Shown here piece after piece: positions 51,101 through 61,064 of a DNA stretch of 64,000 bases. Each line of letters starts with the position of its first letter. The first letter of the stretch is position 1. The position numbers were made by a program, and so were the translations under genes. Source of the stretch: Diploscapter coronatus (Eukaryota; Nematoda; Chromadorea; Rhabditida; Rhabditidae); the NCBI GenBank assembly GCA_964036155.1, contig OZ038423.1:7517249-7581248 (forward strand), read 5' to 3'. A model generated the notes under the pieces. That model saw only the letters and a program-made list of their open reading frames with translations. It did not search any database and was not told the origin of the DNA.

Positions 51101-54100
51101 TCCGCAACCATAATTCCAATCTTTATTTAGCTCGAACAATGTTCTTCCGACACATGCCTCGAACTGTCGACACCATGAACAAACTCGGATATCATTTCCT
51201 TTATGGATATAATAAGGTGCCCAGAAATTTTTAGGTAAAGCAATGATATATTTTTTTAAAAATTAGGTCGGCGACAACTCAGAAATCAACTTGGGGCCAA
51301 TTTTCGCTGGCGATATTCCTGGTGAGTGAACGTTCTAGCGATACAGAAGAAAAGTTTTACTTGAAGATTTTCGATAGTAAAACTAATTGTTTAATATGTT
51401 ATTTCTAAAAAAAACTTATTTATCCATTTTAGAACACAAACTTCAACCGAAGTTCGATATTAGTGGCGATCTGAATATGGATTGGATCTTCCCTCAGCAC
51501 AGCAAACTCAATCCAGACAACATTCAGTTCCTTTGGAAGCTGATGAAAGAAAGTTGGATTATTTTATTAGATCCTCAGAAATAAGAAGGATTGCAGAATA
51601 TGGCTGCCGAACGATGCTGAATGAAGATATCTCGAGGAAGTTCTACGGTCTTTTCACCTATCCCGCTTACGAGTACTTGCCAGGATTCACCGAATTGCCG
51701 ACGGACCATTATTACAGAGCCTACTATCTGGCAGTTTATAATGTTAGTTTGGAAATTGCATTTACTTACTTACTCAAGATTAACTACTCGTTTAATCTCT
51801 TGAATCAAAAACGTTGATCTTCTTTTTCTTGATTTAAGTTGAATGGCGATAAGTGTTAACTTACTTGTTGTTAAAATTCGGAATCCAATGCCCCAGAATA
51901 ATTTCTTTCAAAATTCAGTTAATATCGTCTTCTGATTTTAACTATAATAATTTTTTTTTAAAATATGTTTTAGAAATGGAAGTACGGCCCTTGCAAGAAC
52001 TCTGAGCAAGTTCAGCGAGAATTCCTCGATTTGTGGTATCGATTCGGTCAGAAGTACAAGAACATCTGTCATTTCGGATTCACCTTCTTCACAACGTGAG
52101 TTGGAAATTTGACAGTAGAAAATCACCAGAAGGATATTTCAGGTTGACCCACGAAAGCGGACTGCTGCTTGAAACTTTAGACGAGTATCTAGCCAGCCGA
52201 CTTGCTCAACTCAATATGACTGGTAGCTACAATTTAAAATATATGGAAATTCGAATTTTAACAAAATGAATGACGGGATTCATTTTCTACTCTATGCTAA
52301 ACTACTGAATTTCATCAGTTTCCAAACCGATAATTTACAGGAACAAATATGTGAAAATTGAATCCAATTTCTCAATTTGCTTATTCAGGTGCTCTGGATA
52401 ACAGCCTTTCGATGATAATGAGCGACCACGGCAATAGACTTGGTCCACAGCAGTACACGTTCTCAGGTAGACTTCAGTCATTATTGGTCATCCAAAATAG
52501 AAATTTTGCTATCTTCATAGCACTCCTAGTTGAAGTTGATGGGGATGGAAATTGCATTCATGATCGGCATATATTATTTGAAAACTTCAGAAATTTTTTG
52601 AAGCTTTATTATTTTGTTTATCTCTTAATGAAATGTTTTAGGAAGAGTCGAAGAAAGAATGCCTCTGATGGCTATTCGTCTGCCGAATGACTTTGCCCGG
52701 AAATATCCCACGGAATATGCTCATTTCCTCAAGAACAAGTTCAAATTGACGAGGTAAAAATTGCTCGCTTTCGTTAAAACACGTTCCAAAATAGTTCGTC
52801 CTTGAATACCCCTTGAGTCATTTTACTGAAATCCTCATCACATTTTATCATTTCCCTTTTATGGAAGCGCTAAAATTGTCCATTTGTCCATCTAGCCATT
52901 CGGCGAAGAGTGTGAATGACGGGCAGACATCAATCACGACAGTTTCACTTTCCTTCACCATCAGAACGAATTCAATAAGGATGTTAGGGACTAACTCAGG
53001 AAAAAATGATAAAAAAGAATCACCTTTTGAATCCTTAGGATCTTTTCTAGCGGCAATTCTTATGGAACAGGTATGATTGCAAGAACAAGCGTGCATTTAG
53101 TGCAACGGTAAGAGTTCCATGCCAAACAGATCCAAGCAACACATTTAGCCAAAATATATGAAGGGAGATCCGCATGAGAAAACTTATCTATATAAATTCG
53201 GTGCCTATTCCAATTCACAAAAATGATAATTTACAATTTCTCCAAATCTAATGTCATACTTTCAGCAACTTCGATATTCATCAGACGTTGAAGGATATTG
53301 TGATGATGAGGATGGGGCAGAAAAATGTGGCTCGGGAAGGAAGAGGCCTTAGTTTGTTCACTGATATCCCTAAAGATAGGTAAGTTGTAAACCTTGGATT
53401 AGATTTGACAATAACAATATGACAAGACAATTTCTACAAATCTTGTGAATGGCTTCTTTATAGCCATATTGTGATTTTTTTTTAAAATTATGCCGCCATA
53501 TTGCTAATACCTCTAAATTGTTTAAAAAAAAAGCTAGCTTTTAATTCAGAACTTGCCGCGACGTCCATGTAGTCTACAACTTCTGCACCTGCATGATCGA
53601 TCGATCTAACGACACGAATGTTTCTCCACAGGATAAGCGAAAATACGTTGTGGGCGATACGCGACCGGAAAGAGTTCGACAAGTAAATAAAGAGGAAAAA
53701 CTTCGATATTCAATGATTTGAAATTTCAGAAATCACAAGAAGCAATTAATAATTGGCTGCAAGAAACAGAGTTGAACAAATGTGTGAATTCTAGTTCGCT
53801 CAAGATTGAAGGTACATAAATTTTTTTTTAATTGATAACTCGAGAAAGGCGTAATCTTTAACAAAGATAGAAGTAATATTTCTCTTTCTTAATTTAAATT
53901 TGCCCTCTCGGTTTAATAGTCTCAAATTTATACGATTTCATTTCATGCACTAGTTTTTCAATTTCTAGAAAAAAATGCAAATCGTTACATTTCCAGATAA
54001 AATCAATACTCTCAGTGTGAATCCATACGTACGACACGGATTTCGAAAGCAGACCAATTTGACGAATAATGAAAACCTCAAAATATGGAGGCATAAATTA

Positions 54101-54558
54101 GATGTACGAAGAATGATAATTTCTTAAATTACGGACAAATAAAATTTTAGTATTTCTATTATGAAATGGAAGTTTCTGCGACAACAGTTAGTGGCGACGC
54201 GATTTCAATGCTATTTCGAATTGAACAAGAAGTCAAACGAGTAAGTTTATGATTATGTTTAAAGAGAATTTTGTGAATTGTACCAAAATTTACTTGACTA
54301 AAACCCTATTAATTCGCTAATTAGCTATTTCGAATTCTCGAATTCATAAATGAATTTCCCAAACTATCATTTTAAATACCAAATTACAATACTGAATTCA
54401 CATGACTGAATCGAAATAATCTTCAGAAGTTATTCAACGTAGTGTTCGAGCCGTTCGTCCAAATAGCTCCGCAGCAATGTTACCGACCTTCTCTGATTGA
54501 GACTTGCTCCTGCTTACTCAAAGGATTTAAGCAAACCACAGTGCCAAATATCAAATAA
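48128..54558 (+). CDS. DUF229 sulfatase-superfamily membrane protein, copy B
   Basis: Twenty-one exons give 775 aa: 48128-48193, 48239-48342, 48391-48521, 48664-48767, 49183-49326, 49486-49566, 50701-50941, 51131-51216, 51267-51321, 51433-51552, 51597-51742, 51974-52095, 52143-52222, 52389-52466, 52642-52753, 53266-53379, 53550-53682, 53730-53811, 53997-54103, 54151-54240, 54427-54558. Exon lengths equal those of copy A except exons 3, 17 and 21, so the pair arose by whole-gene tandem duplication. Residues 23-43 are the signal anchor (CILLTIIIIGTIHIVYTA). GFDST (286-290) and SDHGNR (505-510) correspond to copy A; the residue before the metal-binding Asp is Ser instead of Gly. At intron 16 this copy has a normal donor (GATAG|gtaagt) where copy A has GC. 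The N-terminal 100 residues and exon 17 are the most diverged parts. Substrate unknown. Confidence 0.9.
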
Positions 54559-55082
54559 TCATATTTTTTAGGAGTTCGTAGTTATGTAGTTTAGAACTTT
54601 ACATATGCATATCATTTTATGTAGGGCTGGACCCGAATAAAATTATACCTCTTGTAAAAATATACAGGGTGTGTAATTTTGGGTGGATGAAAATTTAATT
54701 GTTGCAATGGGGTGCACATTATTTGAGTTCAGCCCAGTTGTTTAAGAAGGCTTGGCTTTGTTTCAAAATGCCTTCAACTTGAGACGAATCTTTCAATGTG
54801 AAAGTGACCCCTTTGCCATGATCTTTATCGTGCGTATTTGTGCATAACATGACAATTATAATGTTTTGTAAGCTATTTCACTGATGGTTACAAAATAAAT
54901 CCTAGGAGTACAAAATTTATTGTTTATTTGTTGGAAAATTATAAATTTTTATTGAATTTTAAATTATGCAATAGCAATTATAGAAGCTTTTTCCGGAAAC
55001 TTTAGTTTCTGGGAAGCCAGGGTAAACGATTTCTACCTGATTGATTGTATAATGAAAATTCATGGAGATCATTCGTAAATAC
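54559..55082. other. Convergent intergenic region
   Basis: The ends of DUF229 copy B and of the minus-strand CC-module gene face each other. Polyadenylation candidates exist for both (cgaataaaa near 54635; TTTATT on the plus strand near 54915). A lone tatacagggtgtg at 54660 resembles the terminus of the foldback element but has no partner nearby. Confidence 0.45.
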
Positions 55083-55681
55083 TTATTTTCTGCCCAATGG
55101 CGTGCAACAGGCTCCTTGATAATAAAATGCACCAGTATTACATGCGCCGTTAGTCGAAGGGCTTGCAGAGTATCCGGCAGGGCATTGTTGGGTCTGAAAT
55201 ATAAAAATTTTATAAATAAGATTGATCTATAAATGAGAGAAATCTTTCGAGAAAAAAGCAGGGATTTCAGAGCTCGGAGCTACTAGAAAGTTTGATTCCG
55301 AGCTATTTTTGAATTCCGAAATTTTTGAAACTTTGAACAATATGAGAATAGTATATGATGGTCACTTTGGACTAAGAGTTGGAATTCTAATCAGGCTATT
55401 CTTCTCTGTACTCCTCATATAACAGACCTGAGGTGATGGGAGATTGCAGCAAACGCCGTTGAAGTAGTATCCTCCGTTCATACAGGTGGTCCCATAGGCC
55501 GATGTGACAGTCATTCCTTGGGGACACAATTGGGGATTCTTAAATAGTTTTTTTTTTTTTTTTTTTTAAATTCTTTGCATTGGCATGATATAAAAATCAC
55601 CACTGGTCCCTGAGTTGGTTGAGGACCATATTGAGCCAGGACTGAGAAAGTTGTCGACAGGAGGAAAACGAAGGCGAACAT
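55083..55681 (-). CDS. Secreted peptide with two CC modules
   Basis: Exons on the minus strand 55681-55601, 55538-55428 and 55193-55083 give 100 aa. Exon 1 encodes a signal peptide (MFAFVFLLSTTFSVLA) and a short linker. Exons 2 and 3 are each 111 nt and each encode one module with identical spacing, C-P-x-G-x10-C-x10-C-C (YYFNGVCC; FYYQGACC). This fits the nematode-specific short four-cysteine CC module, function unknown. One module per exon, both with phase-0 boundaries, points to internal exon duplication. The donor of intron 1 could be placed three bases earlier. A TATAAAAG lies 107 nt upstream of the ATG. Confidence 0.82.
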
Positions 55682-55787
55682 TATTCGGAAAACTGAAAAT
55701 TAAAAAAGGAAATAAGGGAATTAAAAATTAAAAGGTGCGCGAATAATATTGAATAGCTAAATTCGAAATTAGTGACAACGATCCTGA

Positions 55788-55795
55788 CTTTTATA
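55788..55795 (-). promoter_or_regulatory. TATA box of CC-module gene
   Basis: TATAAAAG on the minus strand, followed by TC, 107 nt before the start codon. The same ten bases (TATAAAAGTC) lie upstream of the other small secreted peptide gene at 58311. Confidence 0.5.
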
Positions 55796-55987
55796 CTCAA
55801 TCCATGCTCAATTTTTAGATCAAAGTTTAGAGGACTTTATCCAGCGTTGCAAGTTTGGCCGAAAATATGATTGCTTGACATTTATAAAATGATTGTGTAG
55901 GTGAAATGTAGTCTTTTGCGTGGAGCGAATTATTTATCTTGTTTCAAATCCAAACACTATTGCCACTTGAAAAGTTAAAAATTGTAC

Positions 55988-56848
55988 AAATTTCCAGATC
56001 CGTGGGAGGCAGAGCCTGGCACGAAAGCCCCATGGCCTTTTTAGAAAAAGCCACAAATCTGCAAATACCAAGTTCATTTTTCTAAATGTTGAAAAAATCC
56101 ATTTGCAGCTTCCATTTTATGAAGGGCTAAAGTCAAGCAGCAATTCAACACACAGAAATTCGCTGCTATAAAGTTCGAAGTCTACAAGAAATTCTGGTTT
56201 TACTCGAATCTGAAGTCAAGAAGTACAATGGTGACTTCCCTGGCCTTGAAAATCCTGAACGCTTCATGCTGCAGAGAAATAATGTATGTTAATCGGAAAT
56301 TTCTCTTGTCAGTCTATTCGAATGCTAATTCTCTTCTTGCCCAAATTACTATACATTAACGATGCTCATTGATTCCTCGAACTCGACTCTCGTTACTTGA
56401 TTTGTCTTCACCTCGAACGGCCTACTCTCCAAACAACTTCTGTTCTGTCAATAAACACTGTAACCAACTGCATTATTGACGTTTTCGAATTATGCACACC
56501 GTGGCTCAACAAGTGCCTGTTACTTTTTTCTTTCTTCGTCTTGCCTGATCGAAATTTAGTGCGTTGGCTCTGAATAAACATGAAATTACTCGAATGACAT
56601 TCGTTAAATGGTTCTCTTGGTGAATGTAGTTTTCTAATTTATGGAAGAGTTCATTTTCTGGCCTCTAATACAAACGATATCCACATCTACATCAAAAAGT
56701 AAAATAATGTTGAAATTTCCAAGCCTGTGGGTGGAAGAGCCTTTTATCGGAAAAGTCACGGACATGTCGAACATGATCCACAAATCTGTGCAAATATCCA
56801 CAGCACTTCCTAAATGTTGAAAAAGGTCCATCTGCATCCATACGTTTT
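55988..56848. repeat. Diverged direct repeat, two copies about 720 bp apart
   Basis: Copy 1 (about 55988-56125) and copy 2 (about 56712-56848) share aaatttcca, then gtggg and agagcc, later ccacaaatctg, and ctaaatgttgaaaaa with tccat after it, in the same order and at similar spacing. Both begin at the same relative point but carry many substitutions and small indels. Neither copy keeps a long frame in common. Confidence 0.5.
56156..56283 (+). other. Exon-like coding block of unknown gene
   Basis: Between an acceptor-like acacacag and a donor-like gtatgt the plus strand is open for 42 codons in a hydrophilic, protein-like frame (LLESEVKKYNGDFPGLENPE). No partner exons could be found on either side and no family is recognised. 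It could be a relic exon. Confidence 0.25.
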
Positions 56849-57515
56849 ACACCTGGAAAATCATCCGGCTAAATTGAAATGTAATTTTTAAAGTGCACCA
56901 ATGAAACCTCTAAATTGTATACAGCAAATGATCAGCCACATAAAGTAATAGGTAAGAATAATTCTTCAACACTGATCGTGATTAAATGATATTTTGATCT
57001 GACATCGACGTTAGTTGTTACTATTATTGCCGAAGACATTAATTGAAGTAAAACAACAAAATAAGCACCTCTTGAACAGTTCGGATGTCTCTACAATGCG
57101 ATATGTAGTGTAATTGGTGATGGAATGCGATGATTTTGGATGTGTGGAAGACAAGTCTGAGAGGATTGATGGGAGTTTTCGATAGAAGTGAATTGATTTT
57201 GTTAACGAGTTTGTGATTTTATTCCGTTCGGGACTGTCGAGTCGGAGCCAATATACAATGTTTCTCTCTAATAGTGATTTATTTGCATGAATGCCTGCTA
57301 GAAGGCTGCTAAGTTTTCGTTCTTGAGTGGGTTTGGATTAGGTGAAGGCTGGACGATTAGGCCGCTTCGTAGAGAGTGTCGCTCGGTAATAAGGTTCGGA
57401 AGTGGGTGGGACGAGTGTTGATTATTGTGATTGGATGAGTGGCTGATGTAAGCTAATTTGGGTCAGATTTTGTTGGGACCAGGGGATGATGTATTCAAAT
57501 TTGGATCTGGCTAAT

Positions 57516-57617
57516 AGAAAAAGACACCGGGACACCAGTTAGAAAAAGATACCGGGTTTTCTAAGAAATAGTATGGGAAGGCAAGATAGGAAAAGAAAAA
57601 AGCCGGTGTCTTTTTCT
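57516..57617. repeat. Small inverted repeat with 15-bp perfect arms
   Basis: agaaaaagacaccgg at 57516-57530 and its exact complement at 57603-57617; with two mismatches the arms reach 22 bp. A further near-copy of the arm (agaaaaagataccgg) lies between them at about 57542. It may be a short palindromic element or a hairpin. Confidence 0.6.
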
Positions 57618-58310
57618 AGGAGCCTTTGGATCTAGGTCGATCGCAGAGCCAATATTATGTGCACGTCTCTTCTAACACTCTCCAAAATTTTCAAACAAAA
57701 AAGCTAGAAAAATCTGAGTATGCAGTGTGTACTACGTAATTTTCATTAGCTGAAAATAACTCGTTCAATATTTGAAATATCCTCAAGTCGATGACAAACA
57801 ATGCGATGATTTTATCGTCAAAATCTATCACGTTTTAGTTATTTTGTTTCAAAACATCAATTTTTAGTGATAAAATGGAATTTCAACTTTTAAAACCGTA
57901 AGGATTTTTAGTTATTTTCCCACAAAACACCCATAATCTTAGGACAAGCACATGTAAATAAATGATCGATTTAGAAATACGATATTTACTCAAGTGATTT
58001 CATTCGCAAAAATGTATGGGTTTAGCAAATTAACCGAATTTACTTCCTCGTGGTCAAGACGTTTTTGACGATAAAAGTTGACTGGTATTAGACCAAATCC
58101 GGAAAAATGTGAAAAGTTTAGAGATAAGTTTGGGTTTGTGCCGGTCACTTGACTGTTTATTCGCCTTATTACTTCCCTTTTCTAATTCGAAAAGCAAACA
58201 ATATCGTAAAATACATCTATTTTCACGGGAATGTAGGAGTAGCGGAGTTCAAAAAGAAAAAAAAGTTAGGTGTAAATATCACAAATACTCGAGCGGACAC
58301 GGGTCCCGAC

Positions 58311-58318
58311 TATAAAAG
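58311..58318 (+). promoter_or_regulatory. TATA box of four-cysteine peptide gene
   Basis: TATAAAAG followed by TC, 140 nt upstream of the ATG at 58458. The identical decamer precedes the CC-module peptide gene on the other strand. Confidence 0.5.
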
Positions 58319-58457
58319 TCGGTCAAGATTGGTGGTAGGTTATCACAAGCATTAGTGATCTGACTAATAAGTAGTCAAACTATTTATTTTACTCTTCATT
58401 AAAATATTCCTAATTTTATCTAGATAATTTCAGAAAAACCTATAAATTGATTGCGAA

Positions 58458-58963
58458 ATGAACTCCCTGACTCTCGTCCTCCTCATCGTTGCCTGCTTCG
58501 CTACCATCGCACTTGCTGCCAGTAAGATATTCCTTGTTCTTTATAACTTTCAATCGAAAGATCATCATACATATTCAAATTCTTATATAAAAGTTCAAAT
58601 TAAGATGAAAATAGCGCTATAAAGTTTTGAAATTTATTTTTTTCTTCAGACGACGACTCACTTCTGCGATACGCTATCGGACCGTGCATCGCTGGACAGT
58701 GCCAACCCTATTACAGGTAAGAAGTAATTCGGTGATTGGCATTCTTCACCAGTTGAAAACATTTGAAAACTTGAGCACTTGGTTAAAGTAGAACGGATTT
58801 TTCTGGAATTCTTTCATATCCTGAGGTTATGAAATTGTTGAATAACGAAATGATAAAGACTCAAAGTAGCCCAATAAATTAGATATTTTGTTTCAAGATA
58901 ATAAAGGAAAAATTCAGCTGCTACAAGAACGAGTGCGTCCCTTCCCCTATGGTCGGCAAATAA
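58458..58963 (+). CDS. Secreted four-cysteine peptide
   Basis: Exons 58458-58521, 58650-58716 and 58918-58963 give 58 aa. Residues 1-20 are a textbook signal peptide (LVLLIVACFATIALA). The mature part, about 37 residues, holds all four cysteines as C-x4-C-x5-C-x4-C (GPCIAGQC, YYSCYKNECVP) and ends MVGK. Such short GPC...GQC...NEC modules are common in nematode secreted proteins; here it stands alone. A TATA box is present upstream and AATAAATAAA about 70 nt downstream. It might be an antimicrobial-type or signalling peptide, but the sequence does not say which. Confidence 0.8.
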
Positions 58964-59731
58964 ATAATCTGAAGAAAATCAACTCTCTCATCTACCTGTT
59001 ATAATAACAATTTGTCGTTAAATATATCCAATAAATAAATGATCCCTAATTTTTAAAGAATCGATATTGTTTATCTCCGGCGAAGTGAACACTCGGTTGA
59101 AAATTCGTCAAAAGTTATAAAAATTAACATGCAGTGAACGATGATGCAAAATGCGCGATTAGTTGTAAAACTCGCTCATTATTCAATCTGTACTCGCCAA
59201 TTTTGAAAGTTCACGAAATAGCCATCAGGCTTGTTGTATTATTCATTCTCACTCTTTTGTTCTATTCACTCGTTATTCTTTCCTAGCATACTATTTCGAA
59301 AGAAAGAATGAAAACTAAAAGTGTAGAGTTGGAGGTAAACCATTATGATTTTCTAGAACTCCAATAGTGATACTATTATGGCATGTAAGAAGTTTTTCGT
59401 TTACTCGAATATATGCGGATCTGTGAATTTTTTTTTGAAGAAATTTCTTCAAATTCCTAACATTTTCTACTTAAGGACTGATCGCGATAAAAATAATAAC
59501 TTTTGTATAGCAAATCGAAAAGAGCTGAAACTTGGCTGGTAATTAGACAGTACTCGTGCTTATCATATATCAAAGAATAAAGTAATTATGTTTATGCCAA
59601 TTGGTTTAATTAGCTAGTTTTCAATTTTGCACATACACTTTTGGACACACTGTATATTCGCCAGTTGCGTTATTTACAGATGGAAAAGGTTGTTTGTTTA
59701 CCTTGCATACACAGAAGTTCATTATTTTCAG
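58964..59731. other. Gap upstream of mannosidase fragment
   Basis: AT-rich; holds the peptide gene's 3' end. No further GH38 exon is visible on either strand, which is why the next entry is called a fragment. Confidence 0.4.
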
Positions 59732-60100
59732 TTTCACAAAATCCTGTACCAATATCGCCAAAGTTCCCTTGCAATATTCAATTTGTAAGTCTACGGCCAT
59801 TGGATTTGCGAAAAGCTATTCTGATTCTTCGGCGAATTGTTTTCGATGTAGAAATTAATGAAGCGGAACCATGCAGGAATGTGAATATGGTAAATTTCGT
59901 GGAAAATTAATGAAAAAAATATTCTTCTTATGTTCCAGAATAAATTGTTCGATGATTTGCAAGAAAAATTTGGAGGATTTCGCCATACAAGTCTCACGGG
60001 TACAACATTAGGGAAAGTTGCTACAGAGGAAAGTTTCATCGATTCTCTGTCAAAACCATTAACAATCGCCAGTTTTATTATTCGAGTGGATTCGAATTGA
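59732..60100 (+). pseudogene. C-terminal fragment of GH38 alpha-mannosidase
   Basis: Two exons, 59732-59889 and 59939-60100 (intron 49 nt), read about 105 residues to a stop. The order FPCNIQFVSLRPLD, AILILRRIVFDVEI, a cysteine, KLFDDL, and finally a PLTIASFIIRV end matches the last beta domain of class II alpha-mannosidases (family pattern: LPCD-NLR-ALILHR-C-LEPMEIATFRL). The family is about 1000-1150 aa and the catalytic domain is absent within the preceding sequence, so this is a truncated copy. It may also be the last exons of a gene whose upstream exons I failed to find. The upstream boundary is an acceptor (ttattttcag). Confidence 0.55.
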
Positions 60101-61064
60101 TTCAGCTCAGGAAATAAATTTATTCAGGAAGGTAAACTTTCATTTATCGCATGGTTATAATACAAATGAAATAATAGCATGAAATATTTGCTATATCACG
60201 ATGAAGATATTGATTTCTGAATTATTGGATAGGATCTTGATATTAGATTTTATTGATTTTTTAAAAGAATTGTTTTGGTATTGTCTTCAAAAATTTCCAT
60301 ATATGTCTGTGCAAACATAGTACCCGAGCATTTGCAAATAGCAAATCCTTTTTGCTGGCCTCATACATTCACAATACGAAACGAACTGGGGATCAAATGC
60401 GATCAAATATAATTTTTGTGCACATTTGGGAATTAGTTTTCTGTCCATTATTACAAACATGAAGTCAGATTCACACAATTTTATGACTGAATTTCATTTT
60501 TATTCGCATAATTTAAAAATCACGAATTGTATTTTATTTTATTGATTTTCTTGTTGGAAATTCGAAAGTGTTTTGTTAATTTTACGAAAAAATATTATGC
60601 TTAAAAGATTTTAGGTATCTATACATATTTCTGAATGCCTACATAACATCCTTAAAATTGGTACATTCCTTCATGAAATTTATTGCCAAAAACATATGAT
60701 CCAGATATGACCAATCCATCACAGGAATTTTTTGGTAACTATAACGATTTTATTATCTAATCTTCCAGAACCGTTAATGTAGGGTCCGCAAGTGATTTTT
60801 TTTTTCGAAATTAAGGATTCCGCTTTAAACCCTATATCATTGAATCAAATTGGTTCTGAGAAGAATTGAAAACTTTCCCAAACTGATGCTTCTATTAAAG
60901 GTTGTGCATTGCGTACTTTTGAAAATAGCGACTTCCAACATGTTGTCGTTGGTCATTTTGAATTCTTTTTTTGTACTAAAATATGCAGGAGAATGGGAAC
61001 TACTATAAATTTCTAGATACTAAGGGAGGATCCCTTTTTTTTTTAATAGAAAAACTTTTTGTAA
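60101..61064. other. Intergenic before acyltransferase gene
   Basis: AT-rich. A 63-codon minus-strand frame at 60287-60478 contains six cysteines but has no start context, partner exon or known spacing, and is not called. Confidence 0.4.

Larger units (their letters stand above)
55796..58457. other. Intergenic with degenerate repeats and an exon-like block
   Basis: Between the divergent CC-module and four-cysteine peptide genes. It contains a diverged direct repeat (about 55988-56125 and 56712-56848), an exon-like block at 56156-56283, and a small inverted repeat at 57516-57617, each listed separately. No complete gene is visible. Confidence 0.4.

Noticed and set aside
53088..53150. tRNA-like A box in intron 15 of DUF229-B
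   Set aside because: Only the D-arm region resembles tRNA; no stems or B box can be formed.
54658..54680. tatacagggtgtg as a second transposon terminus
   Set aside because: Only the first eight or so bases match the foldback element and there is no inverted partner nearby.
60287..60478. Six-cysteine minus-strand ORF
   Set aside because: No signal peptide, no neighbouring exon, cysteine spacing fits no module I know.
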